A stretch of DNA of 15,219 nucleotides from Bacilli bacterium (GTDB lineage: Bacteria > Bacillota_I > Bacilli_A > RFN20 > CAG-826): the NCBI GenBank assembly GCA_017617775.1, contig JAFZVO010000118.1, forward strand, positions 1 to 15,219, read 5' to 3'. Of this stretch, positions 1-7,737 are shown in pieces; the stretch's first letter is position 1; each line of letters opens with the position of its first letter. A program made the position numbers and the translations under genes. The notes below the pieces were generated by a model. The model made no database searches and was not told the origin of the DNA. It saw only the letters and a list, made by a program, of their open reading frames with translations.

Positions 1-21
1 AACTTCGTAAAAAAGATATAC

Positions 22-807
22 TTATTTAATTCGATAGTATTTATATTTTCGTGAATGCAATTTGCTCATCTCTTCATGATCAAACATTCTCGCTTTAAAT
101 GTGAGTTTTTGTTGGATGATGTTTCTGACGTGATCAGCGAGTTCTTGAGGGCTCATTGATGCGTATTCTTTAGGATAGATTGGCTTACAGAATTCGAGAT
201 AAACTGGGTATCTTTTATATACTGGATTAAAGCGAGTTATCCTCTGCGTTCCATACACTACAACAGGCACTATCGGCGTGTTTGTCGCTGTCGCTGGTTT
301 AAAGCTTCCAGCATGGAAAGGACGAAGGACTTTTTTATCATCTCTATTTCGCGTTCCTTCTGGGAATATCAGCCAGCTCTTCACTCCTTCTTCGAGCTCA
401 TATCGCACCTTAATCATCTCTTTTAAAGTCTGTTTGATATCATCTCTTTTAATGAATACACCGTCGATAGATTGAATTAATTTTCCAACGAATAAATATT
501 TCTTGACCTCAATCTTAGCAACCACGCCTACTGGTTTATTTGCTTCCCTAATGATGAGCAAAGGATCATATCCGCCGATATGGTTAGAGACGAAATAATT
601 GATGCCCTCTGGGATGTTTTCTCTTCCGACAACATGCACATCGACATCGAGGCCTTTGTTCAAATGCTTGATTAAAGAAGAGACCTTTTGGTATCTCTCT
701 TCAATCGGAGAATTCTCTGGATTTAAAGCGTTTTTTCTAATCCAACGAAAATAACACCAGAACGCATAAGGTAAGAAGGTGAAAACAGGTTTGAGATATC
801 TAAACAT
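22..807 (-). CDS. plsC: 1-acyl-sn-glycerol-3-phosphate acyltransferase (PlsC family)
   Basis: This 261-residue protein is a PlsC/LPLAT-family acyltransferase. Such enzymes add the second acyl chain to lysophosphatidic acid at the inner face of the membrane, giving phosphatidic acid for phospholipid synthesis. The family's HX4D catalytic motif is seen as NHIGGYD (H76, D81). The glycerol-phosphate-binding motif is FPEGTRNR (E150-G151-T152-R153), and a TPIVPVVVYG segment (about 177-186) matches the last conserved block. A hydrophobic, aromatic N-terminus (about residues 5-22) is a likely membrane-anchoring helix. Length is usual for the family (E. coli PlsC is about 245 residues). The ATG follows directly on the pulA stop codon (TAAATG) and only a weak AAGAAG Shine-Dalgarno lies inside the end of pulA, so translation is probably coupled to pulA. 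It is the last gene of the ftsK-pulA-plsC unit; only 21 bases follow it, too few to judge a terminator. Acyl-group preference cannot be read from sequence. Confidence 0.92.
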   Translation of the reverse strand: MFRYLKPVFTFLPYAFWCYFRWIRKNALNPENSPIEERYQKVSSLIKHLNKGLDVDVHVVGRENIPEGINYFVSNHIGGYDPLLIIREANKPVGVVAKIEVKKYLFVGKLIQSIDGVFIKRDDIKQTLKEMIKVRYELEEGVKSWLIFPEGTRNRDDKKVLRPFHAGSFKPATATNTPIVPVVVYGTQRITRFNPVYKRYPVYLEFCKPIYPKEYASMSPQELADHVRNIIQQKLTFKARMFDHEEMSKLHSRKYKYYRIK

Positions 808-2955
808 TTATTTTCTTCTTTGACCGATCACAATCGTCGCTAACGGAGGAATTGAGACGATGAGATTCTTATTGGTTTGCTTTGGATTTGCCATTCCGTG
901 TATGCCGACGACTAGTTCATATCGATCTTCAGGATTCATTTCGATTGGTCTAGTTGTTGGATTTACACAGACAACTTGTTTTTCATATTTTGATTTCTTT
1001 GGCAAATCATTAACTTCGAGGAACATTCCACCATCTCTTTCATAGATGCTGGTTCCTTTTTGAATATCGCCTTTTGTATGTGGAATACCACCTTCAAGAT
1101 TATTACGATATGCGATCATCGCTTTTAAGTAGTTGACCATCTCATATCTCTCATCGATGAGACGCCAATCCATCTTGTTCACTCCTAATACATTATATGT
1201 ATTGTCTAAGCCTTTCTTGCTCTGTCCAATCTCTTGGCCCATATGATAGAAAGGAACGCCGATAGAAGTCGCAATAATACCATTCGTAAGTCTTACTCTC
1301 TCTAAAAGAGTTTTCTCGTCTTCATCAGGATTTGAGAATGTTAATTTGTCGAATAAAGTATTGTTATCATGACATTCTGCATAGTTGATGCTCTGATTAG
1401 CGTCGATGAACCTCGCATTATAGTTGAAATCAATCGTTGAGCCTGTTAAAGCATATTTCATGCCGAAAGCATAATTGATATCACCACCGACATAGCCTTT
1501 CGCTCCTTTATCAAAAGTCGCACCCTTGATGATGTCGCGATATGTATCATTGAAGAATCCGACATCTGGCATTTCTTTGGCATTGTCTGTACAGGCTTTC
1601 TTTTCAAATGGTAAATCACCCATATTCCAGCCTTCCCCATAGAACATGAGGTCTTTTTTAATTCTACGGCAGTCTTTGACGCCCTTATTGATTGTTTCAA
1701 TATCGGTTAAACCCATGAGGTCAAATCTAAAGCCATCAACATCGAAGACATCGACGAAATATTTTAAGGAGTCGGTGATCATCTTTCTCACCATATATTT
1801 CTCACTGGCAAAATCATTACCGCATCCAGAAGCACAGGCAAAGACACCATTGTGCGCGCGTCTGAAATAGAACTGCGGGACGATCTTCTCGTAGCAGCTG
1901 GTTAAATAATTATATGTATGGTTATAAACGACATCCATGATCACTCTGATATTTGCTTTATGGAGTTTGTTGATCATTGTGCGATATTCCACAAGTCTCT
2001 CTTGAGGAATGTCCGGGCGAAGGGAATAACTTCCCTCAAGCGCAAACATGGAGATTGGATCATAGCCCCAGTTATATTTTTTATTCATATCGACATCATC
2101 GACAGTTCCAAAGTCAATCACTGGATTGAGCTGGACATGGGTGATACCGAGGTTTTTCAAATAGTCTAAACCTGCGGGATGACCACCTGCAGTTTTACGA
2201 TTTTCTTCAACAAATCCGAGATATTTCCCTTTGTTAACGATATTTGTCGCCTTGTTATTCTGCTCAGTGAAATCACGGACACCGACCTCATAAATGACAG
2301 CGTCAACATAGTTCTTAATAATATTTTTCGGCGCGATTTTTGGCATTTTCTTCACCGATTCATAATCGACGACAGCAGAGAAGAAACTATTAGTAGAAGC
2401 ACCTTTAGCGTATGGGTCAGTAGATTCTCTTGTCACCCCATCATTAGTCACTAAATATGAGTAGCGGAGATTGAGTTGATCACCTATTAAAGTATGGCGA
2501 TAAACTCCTTTCGCGGTTCTTCTCATTGTAAAATATTCAAAGTCATCTTTGCCATGAGCAATCTTCAAAACTACTTTCGTAGCTAAAGGAGCCCAAACCG
2601 CAAATTCGGTGCGGTCTTTATAATAGATAGCTCCTAAATCATCGCCATGATAATTAAACAATTCTTCGAATTCGGGGAAGTAGATGGCATTATTGACATC
2701 GACAGGTTGAGGATTGAAGGATGTCAATCCCACATAATATTGCTTACCAAATTCATAATTCTCTGGTAACTCTAATTCAAAGATATTGACGAGGTTGCTA
2801 CCACTTTGTTTGGCGATTCTCGCTTTTTGACCTTCGTCTTTTGGATCTTTAAAAACGGTGAAAGAAATATCGTTCGTTCTCGGTACATTTGTGAAGACGA
2901 GAACTTGAATGGTTTTCAATCCAGTTAATTGGGCTTTGATAAATGAGTTTTTCAT
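808..2955 (-). CDS. pulA: Type I pullulanase (glycogen/alpha-glucan debranching enzyme), cytoplasmic
   Basis: This 715-residue GH13 enzyme should hydrolyse alpha-1,6 branch points of pullulan, limit dextrins or glycogen. There is no signal peptide, so it acts in the cytosol on imported or stored glucans. It carries the type I pullulanase signature YNWGYDP (294-300). The GH13 regions are region I DVVYNHT (341-347), region II DGFRFD with nucleophile D412, region III YGEGW with acid/base E441, and region IV ECHDN with D530. A CBM48-like domain (about 103-190, with FAVWAPLATKVVLKI) precedes the barrel. Residues 1-95 form a further N-terminal domain that I do not assign. Length is close to B. subtilis AmyX (718 residues), so amyX is an equally good name. 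The start is fixed by an AGGAG Shine-Dalgarno 7 nt upstream that overlaps the ftsK stop codon. It lies 10 nt after ftsK and abuts plsC with no gap, so all three are probably cotranscribed. Confidence 0.95.
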   Translation of the reverse strand: MKNSFIKAQLTGLKTIQVLVFTNVPRTNDISFTVFKDPKDEGQKARIAKQSGSNLVNIFELELPENYEFGKQYYVGLTSFNPQPVDVNNAIYFPEFEELFNYHGDDLGAIYYKDRTEFAVWAPLATKVVLKIAHGKDDFEYFTMRRTAKGVYRHTLIGDQLNLRYSYLVTNDGVTRESTDPYAKGASTNSFFSAVVDYESVKKMPKIAPKNIIKNYVDAVIYEVGVRDFTEQNNKATNIVNKGKYLGFVEENRKTAGGHPAGLDYLKNLGITHVQLNPVIDFGTVDDVDMNKKYNWGYDPISMFALEGSYSLRPDIPQERLVEYRTMINKLHKANIRVIMDVVYNHTYNYLTSCYEKIVPQFYFRRAHNGVFACASGCGNDFASEKYMVRKMITDSLKYFVDVFDVDGFRFDLMGLTDIETINKGVKDCRRIKKDLMFYGEGWNMGDLPFEKKACTDNAKEMPDVGFFNDTYRDIIKGATFDKGAKGYVGGDINYAFGMKYALTGSTIDFNYNARFIDANQSINYAECHDNNTLFDKLTFSNPDEDEKTLLERVRLTNGIIATSIGVPFYHMGQEIGQSKKGLDNTYNVLGVNKMDWRLIDERYEMVNYLKAMIAYRNNLEGGIPHTKGDIQKGTSIYERDGGMFLEVNDLPKKSKYEKQVVCVNPTTRPIEMNPEDRYELVVGIHGMANPKQTNKNLIVSIPPLATIVIGQRRK

Positions 2956-2962
2956 ATCCCTG

Positions 2963-2967
2963 CTCCT
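2963..2967 (-). promoter_or_regulatory. Shine-Dalgarno site of pulA overlapping the ftsK stop codon
   Basis: On the minus strand the sequence reads TAGGAGCAGGGATATG. The ftsK stop (TAG, 2968-2966) shares two bases with the AGGAG box, and seven bases separate the box from the pulA ATG. Ribosomes ending ftsK therefore release on the pulA initiation site, which supports one transcript with coupled translation. Confidence 0.75.
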
Positions 2968-5560
2968 ACTTTTCTTGTTCGCTGCTAGTCACGATATTTC
3001 CACTGTCATAGAATTTGTCGTTGACCAACACTTTATTCCCTTTGGCGGCCGCTTCTGCGGTGCTCGCCACAATACCCTCTTCTTGTAAACGTTTGAAGAT
3101 TCTACCTGCGCGGTTAAAACCAACGCCGCATTCTCTTTGGATTTTGCTCATTGAGACATAATCGAGAGTCATCACCCATTCTTTGATGGCCTGATATTTT
3201 TCATCACTCGCATCGGCCGCGTCGCTAGAAAACTTTTCACTGCCTAATAATTCAGCCGCACCTTCATTCATCTTCTCCTCTAAATTTAAGAATTTAGGGT
3301 CATAGACAAGTTCATAATGCTCTTTGAGATAGCTGACGACATGCATGATCTCTTTCCCTTTGATATAACAGCCTTGTAAACGGGCTAGAGAACCACGTGA
3401 AGGTAATAGAGGTGATTTGACGAGCATATCACCATTACCCATCAAGTCTTCCGCTCCACCTTGGTCGAGGACGACCATAGAGTCAGCGGCACTGGCGGCA
3501 AATAACGCTACTCTAGTGGATAAGTTGGCCTTGATCGTGCCGGTTATAACATTGACTGTCGGTCTTTGGGTGGCGATGAGAAGATGGATGCCGGCGGCTC
3601 TGGCTTTTTGACAGAGCGATTGAACAGGTCCTGCTAATTCTTTGCAGTTATCATTTAAATCAGCGTATTCATCGAGAACAGCGAGAATGTAATACATCTT
3701 CTCTAAACCGTGTTCTTCGGCATATTCGTTATATTCTTTGACATTTGTAGAACAATCTGCAATCTCAAAACGGCGATATCGATCTTCCATCTCTTCAACG
3801 AGACGTTGCATCAAGACTTTCGCTTCCTGTGGTTCATTGGCCACTGGGCAGAGAAGATGAGGAATATCTTTATATTTGTTCATCTCCACACGTTTTGGAT
3901 CCACGAGGATGATACGTAAATCCGCTGGGGACATTCTCATGATTAAAGTTGTGATTATAGAGTTAACAAAGACAGACTTACCACTTCCAGTAGTACCGCT
4001 CACTAATAGGTGAGGGAAGTCGTTGAAATCCGCTTTGATAACTTTGCCGGTGATATCTTTGCCAAAGGCAACATTAAATGGATGTTTCTTCACATCATCT
4101 AAGTCTTCAAAAACTTCTTTGAAGGAGACAGTTGTCACCACACCATTAGGAACTTCAAGTCCACTATAATCGTATCCAGGGACAGTCGCTTCAAATCTCA
4201 CAGAGACGCCATTAAGTCTTCTCGAGATATCTTGGACGATATTGTTAACACTCTTCACTAATCCGTTGGATTCATAGGAGACATGGAAACGAGTAATGGA
4301 TGGCCCAATTGTGTAGCCAGTACAACTCGCTGCAATATTGAAATCGCTGAACACTTTGTTGATCAGTTCTTTTCTCTCTTCTGCAACTGCTGTATTTGTC
4401 TCAATTGCTTCTTGAGTGGCATAAGTAGATAAAAGTTCCGTCGAAGGTGGAATCCATTTGATCGGTTTCCTCTTCACTGGTTCATTGATCATTGGAGGCT
4501 CTTCTCTAGTCACAGGTACAGGCGCGGGAGTAGGTTGTTGTGGTTCAATCTCTTGTAGAGGCGCCATCTCGGGTTGTTTAAAGAGTAGTTCTTCGTTGAA
4601 TTCACGAGGGGCATCGAAATCGAGATTCATCTGCTCATGATGTTCTTCACGAGCCACTTCAGGAAGAGGAGCTAACGCTTCTTCCACTGCTTCAACTTTC
4701 GGTTCAGGCTGTATTTCACGTTTTTCTCCTCTTGGCTCTTCACCTGGTAAAGAGAATGCTGGTCGAATAATAATGCCTGTTTCACGGATATTTTGGGTGA
4801 ATTCAATCGGGGGAGTCGTTGGATTATCACGATTATCAAAACTCACTGGTTTGATCTCACTGACTTGATTATTCACATTGACTTCATCTCTCCCAACAAC
4901 TTTTGCTTGGGAATAGATGTTGGTTCCAACATAGCTATCGAATTCATCAAGAGTTTCCGGTCTCTTCTTCACCTTCTTTTCTCGAGGAGGCATATTTCTA
5001 ATCTTCACTCTTAAGAATTGGATAAGTTTGATTGTAGGTTTGATTAAAACGAGGATCGCTCCGACACTGGCGATAATGATCGCGACTGTTAAGGCTAACG
5101 CCGGTCCTAATAATTTGCTGAAGATGAAAACATATAAGTAGCCAAAGAAGCCACCCGCTAATTGAAGATCGATGATGTTCACAAATCCTGAATATGTAAT
5201 GTAGTTGTCTTCAACTTCACCGATATGATTGTGATAAATGTTAATGGCTTGAAATGGTTCAATGTCATAATTAATCGCGACTGTATAAATTAGAAAAGCC
5301 CCAACAAAAGATAATGCTAAGCCGAGGTTGATAATAAATGTTTTTGGAAGATATCCTTTGCATCTGATCATTAAAGAAAAACCTTGAACGATCAAAAGCG
5401 CAAAAAAGAAATAAGCCCCAAAACCAAAAAGATAGTAAAACGGAAATGACCAAATACGAGCCAAAACCCACATGTTTAGGCATGAGGTGATGGAGTAGAG
5501 AATTAATAATATGCCACTTGTTATATAAAACAATCTGTGATTATACTTAACGTCATCCAT
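2966..5560 (-). CDS. ftsK: DNA translocase FtsK/SpoIIIE
   Basis: This 864-residue ATP-driven DNA pump acts at the division septum, clearing and segregating chromosome ends before the cell closes. The N-terminal part (about 10-185) has four to five hydrophobic membrane segments. A linker follows (about 190-370), rich in Pro and Glu around 270-360. The RecA-like motor has Walker A GTTGSGKS (522-529), Walker B ILAVLDE (D630-E631) and ATQRP (663-667). A C-terminal winged-helix gamma domain (about 785-848, DYVSMSKIQREC...GRIFKRLQEEG) is the part that reads polar DNA guide sequences in this family. The ATG at 5560 is the only credible start: upstream in frame there is no ATG, GTG or TTG before a TAG. 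It has no Shine-Dalgarno and lies right at the predicted transcription start. FtsK and SpoIIIE share this architecture and cannot be separated here; no sporulation gene is in view, so I use ftsK. It is the first gene of the unit with pulA and plsC. Confidence 0.96.
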   Translation of the reverse strand: MDDVKYNHRLFYITSGILLILYSITSCLNMWVLARIWSFPFYYLFGFGAYFFFALLIVQGFSLMIRCKGYLPKTFIINLGLALSFVGAFLIYTVAINYDIEPFQAINIYHNHIGEVEDNYITYSGFVNIIDLQLAGGFFGYLYVFIFSKLLGPALALTVAIIIASVGAILVLIKPTIKLIQFLRVKIRNMPPREKKVKKRPETLDEFDSYVGTNIYSQAKVVGRDEVNVNNQVSEIKPVSFDNRDNPTTPPIEFTQNIRETGIIIRPAFSLPGEEPRGEKREIQPEPKVEAVEEALAPLPEVAREEHHEQMNLDFDAPREFNEELLFKQPEMAPLQEIEPQQPTPAPVPVTREEPPMINEPVKRKPIKWIPPSTELLSTYATQEAIETNTAVAEERKELINKVFSDFNIAASCTGYTIGPSITRFHVSYESNGLVKSVNNIVQDISRRLNGVSVRFEATVPGYDYSGLEVPNGVVTTVSFKEVFEDLDDVKKHPFNVAFGKDITGKVIKADFNDFPHLLVSGTTGSGKSVFVNSIITTLIMRMSPADLRIILVDPKRVEMNKYKDIPHLLCPVANEPQEAKVLMQRLVEEMEDRYRRFEIADCSTNVKEYNEYAEEHGLEKMYYILAVLDEYADLNDNCKELAGPVQSLCQKARAAGIHLLIATQRPTVNVITGTIKANLSTRVALFAASAADSMVVLDQGGAEDLMGNGDMLVKSPLLPSRGSLARLQGCYIKGKEIMHVVSYLKEHYELVYDPKFLNLEEKMNEGAAELLGSEKFSSDAADASDEKYQAIKEWVMTLDYVSMSKIQRECGVGFNRAGRIFKRLQEEGIVASTAEAAAKGNKVLVNDKFYDSGNIVTSSEQEK

Positions 5561-5567
5561 ATATATA

Positions 5568-5596
5568 ATTATATATATACTAAATATACGTGTCTA
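5568..5596 (-). promoter_or_regulatory. Promoter of the ftsK-pulA-plsC operon (sigma-A type)
   Basis: On the minus strand a TAGACA -35 box (5596-5591, one mismatch to TTGACA) is followed by a 17-bp spacer and a perfect TATAAT -10 box (5573-5568). The expected start point is about 5561, next to the ftsK ATG at 5560. The promoter lies directly behind the RNase J terminator, which fits ftsK beginning a new transcript. The surrounding sequence is an AT alternating tract, so chance -10 matches are easy, but the paired -35 with ideal spacing raises confidence. Confidence 0.7.
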
Positions 5597-5607
5597 ATAA
5601 TTCTTTT

Positions 5608-5628
5608 AAAAAAGCACCGAAGTGCTTT
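5608..5628 (-). terminator. Rho-independent terminator of the RNase J gene
   Basis: The minus strand reads AAAGCAC-TTCG-GTGCTTT (5628 to 5611) with the T run continuing to 5608. This is a 7-bp stem closed by a C-UUCG-G tetraloop, one of the most stable RNA loops, followed by six T in all. It begins 6 nt after the RNase J stop codon. On the plus strand the hairpin is not followed by a T run, so it works for minus-strand transcription only. Confidence 0.88.
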
Positions 5629-5634
5629 CTATTA

Positions 5635-7332
5635 CTAATTGTTTGAAGGGATGATAATCGGAATGACAAGAGGGTCTCGACCGTTCTCACGACGGAAGAA
5701 TTTCTTGCATCTCTCTTTGATGTTCTGTTGAGCGGCATCGAAGTTAATCGGTTCCGCAAGTAAAGCAAGTTTTACTTCTTCAGTATAAATCTGATTGATA
5801 GCTTTAAGGATTGGTTCCGCTTCTTTAGAATAGACAAATCCTCTCATTTGACAATCTGGCCCAGCGACTATTGTGCGGCTATTTCTTGAGACAGTACCAG
5901 CGACGATCACCACTCCATCAACACCGAGTTTCTGACGATCTTCAATCACTTTATCAGCAATTTTAGAGATGCCCATACCATCGACGAGAACTGGAGAAAT
6001 ATTGATGCCATTCTCTTCATTAGAGACGACATGTGGACGAGGTTTCTCATCGAAGACGAGTTGCATACCATTATCCAAGATGAAGATATTGTTATGGGAT
6101 AAGCCTAGGTTCATATCAAAAGCGAGCATCGCATTTTCGACGAGATTGACATAGCTACCACGTACTGGAAGATAATACTGTGGTCTTAATCTCGAGATGA
6201 AGAACTTGAGGTCATCTTGTCTCGCATGCATCGAAGCTAACTCTTTGGATTTAATCCAAATGACTTCGCAGTTGACGCGATATAAAGCATCCATTGATCT
6301 CGTCGCTAACACCTCCAATGGTGGGGTTGGCAAAGCGACATTGATAAAGATATCGTTTTCTCCGAGGATAATGCGTTTATCATCATTTGTTCGATAGACG
6401 AGTTTTTGGAATTCTTGGTAAAGCTTTTCACCGCGACCGAGGATGAGGATGACGACATCTTCCCCTCTCACTCTTAAGATATCTTCGCTGTTGAGGATAT
6501 CATTACGAGTTAAGCAGATGGATTTGTCGGCTTGCATCAGCTCTTCCATCACCATCTTTGTGTATTCGTTATAGAAATATATTTTCTTATGGGTATCTTT
6601 CGCGAGTTTACAGATTTCATTAATACGGAAGAAATTCTGCCAGAAACAGGCTACGAAAATACGTTTATGGCCATCTTTAAAACGACGAATCAGCTTATTG
6701 TAAGCTGTGTGCTTCGGTGAACAATAGCCATTCTTATTGGCGGCTTTCGATTCACTCATCAAGAGCAATGTGTTTTCATGAGATAATTCTTCAATCGTAT
6801 CCAAGTCAAAATAATAAGCTTCGTCTTCAGTGGAGAAGTCGATCATATAGTCACCGGTATAGACGATATATCCACGATCAGTGTAGATCGCTAATCCATA
6901 TGAATAAGCGGCATTATGAACAGTTTGGAAAACTCTCACTTCTCGACCCGCGACTTGGAAAACATTATCTTTCAAATTGATGATGCGGTAATTGAAGTTT
7001 GGTTTTAGACCAAAACGCTTCGCTTCCGCCTCCATAATAAGGCGAGTAGCATTCGTGCAATAGACTGGCGCGGGTGCTTCTTTATAGACGTACTGCAAAC
7101 AGCCCATCACTTCATCATGACCATGCGTCATGAAATAACCGGCAATTCTATCCTTATTTTCGATTAAATAATCGAAATTTGGGAGCATGAAATCAACACC
7201 AGGGATGGTTTTGTTTGGGACTAACGAACCTGCTTCAAGAACAAAGATATCGTTATTGATTTCCACAACATAACAATCTTTGCCAGATTCATCAAGCCCG
7301 CCTAAAGCAACGATTTTGATTTGATCAGCCAT
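5635..7332 (-). CDS. rnjB: RNase J-family protein (J2-like) with a degenerate metal site
   Basis: This 565-residue protein is a metallo-beta-lactamase/beta-CASP protein of the RNase J family, whose members trim or cut RNA and take part in mRNA decay. Family landmarks are GGLDESGK (11-18), PGVDFMLP (44-51), THGHDEVMG (69-77), TGDYMID (159-165), SMHARQDDLK (367-376) and LRPQYYLPVRGSY (382-394). The RNase J C-terminal domain follows (about 445-560). Compared with canonical HGHEDH, the motif here is H70-G-H72-D-E74-V75, so the Asp and last His are replaced. The canonical PVHGE has become PVRGS (R391). H70, H72, H139 and D161 remain. Activity is therefore doubtful, as for the J2 paralogues that pair with J1 in Bacillus and relatives. 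The start has an AAGGA Shine-Dalgarno 8 nt upstream. The gene has its own promoter and terminator and sits just upstream of ftsK, as rnjB lies near spoIIIE in B. subtilis. The family is certain; the J2 assignment is inferred. Confidence 0.88.
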   Translation of the reverse strand: MADQIKIVALGGLDESGKDCYVVEINNDIFVLEAGSLVPNKTIPGVDFMLPNFDYLIENKDRIAGYFMTHGHDEVMGCLQYVYKEAPAPVYCTNATRLIMEAEAKRFGLKPNFNYRIINLKDNVFQVAGREVRVFQTVHNAAYSYGLAIYTDRGYIVYTGDYMIDFSTEDEAYYFDLDTIEELSHENTLLLMSESKAANKNGYCSPKHTAYNKLIRRFKDGHKRIFVACFWQNFFRINEICKLAKDTHKKIYFYNEYTKMVMEELMQADKSICLTRNDILNSEDILRVRGEDVVILILGRGEKLYQEFQKLVYRTNDDKRIILGENDIFINVALPTPPLEVLATRSMDALYRVNCEVIWIKSKELASMHARQDDLKFFISRLRPQYYLPVRGSYVNLVENAMLAFDMNLGLSHNNIFILDNGMQLVFDEKPRPHVVSNEENGINISPVLVDGMGISKIADKVIEDRQKLGVDGVVIVAGTVSRNSRTIVAGPDCQMRGFVYSKEAEPILKAINQIYTEEVKLALLAEPINFDAAQQNIKERCKKFFRRENGRDPLVIPIIIPSNN

Positions 7333-7356
7333 TACTATGTTCCTTAAGATGCAAAT

Positions 7357-7365
7357 AGTATAACA
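7357..7365 (-). promoter_or_regulatory. Extended -10 promoter of the RNase J gene
   Basis: The minus strand carries TGTTATACT (7365-7357): a TATACT -10 box preceded by the TGn element of extended -10 promoters. No good -35 box is present at 16-18 bp spacing, where instead an AT-rich hairpin lies. The predicted start is about 7350, giving an 18-nt leader that holds the AAGGA Shine-Dalgarno. Confidence 0.5.
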
Positions 7366-7391
7366 CTTTTATTATTTAAAAATAACAAAAG
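7366..7391. repeat. AT-rich 12-bp inverted repeat between the DUF1667 gene and the RNase J gene
   Basis: The arms CTTTTATTATTT (7366-7377) and AAATAACAAAAG (7380-7391) pair along all 12 positions, with one T/C versus A position giving a G-U wobble in minus-strand RNA and an A-C mismatch in plus-strand RNA. The loop is AA. It starts 2 nt after the DUF1667 stop and ends directly against the TG of the RNase J extended -10. No T run follows and the stem is nearly all A-T, so it would be a weak terminator at best; it could also be an operator. Confidence 0.5.
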
Positions 7392-7392
7392 A

Positions 7393-7737
7393 TTAAAGAA
7401 TATTTTTGGTGATGACGATATCTGTGTCTAATCCTAATGGGTTATGAAGCAAGACATCACCGACACTGACAGGAGCTTCCGTGTGTAAAGAATTGACGAC
7501 TTCCATCATCGCGAAGACTTTATCTTTAGGGATTGGTTTTGAAGTTTTAATAGAGACCACACAATTCTCTCTATTAGTTACTCTCACCGAGGAAGTTAAA
7601 GTTCTTTCCGGAGCAGTCATCTCCTTGAGGACATAGACTTTTCCTCTTGGACAGAAGTTTCCGGATACATTATTCTGTTCATCAACAGTGATATGGCAAC
7701 CACGTGGGCAAACGATGCAAGTAAACTCTTTATTCAT
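7393..7737 (-). CDS. DUF1667 family protein (Cys-rich partner of GlpA-like oxidoreductase)
   Basis: This small 114-residue protein matches DUF1667, a family found beside GlpA-like and FAD-dependent oxidoreductases. Four cysteines lie in the N-terminal third: FTCIVCPRGC gives C7, C10 and C14, and NFCPRGK gives C29. This arrangement suggests an iron-sulfur cluster or zinc site, which is inferred and not shown. The rest (about 40-114) is a compact domain with no motif I recognise. The ATG overlaps the end of the upstream FAD gene by 8 nt (ATGAATAA), and a GAGGGTGG Shine-Dalgarno stands just upstream, so translation is coupled. There is no signal peptide or membrane segment. It ends the glp-like operon. 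By context it may be an electron-transfer or assembly subunit of the dehydrogenase, taking the place that GlpC has in the E. coli anaerobic enzyme. Direct evidence for that role is lacking. Confidence 0.85.
   Translation of the reverse strand: MNKEFTCIVCPRGCHITVDEQNNVSGNFCPRGKVYVLKEMTAPERTLTSSVRVTNRENCVVSIKTSKPIPKDKVFAMMEVVNSLHTEAPVSVGDVLLHNPLGLDTDIVITKNIL

Noticed and set aside
1..21. Possible terminator or next gene after plsC
   Set aside because: Only 21 bases are available and no hairpin can be shown, so nothing is called.
808..2955. Assigning the pullulanase as a secreted or surface enzyme
   Set aside because: The N-terminus (MKNSFIKAQLTGLK) has no hydrophobic core or lipobox, and length and motifs fit the cytosolic AmyX type.
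5580..5768. 62-residue minus-strand frame overlapping the end of the RNase J gene and its terminator
   Set aside because: It runs through the terminator hairpin and the ftsK promoter region and overlaps a real gene in another frame.
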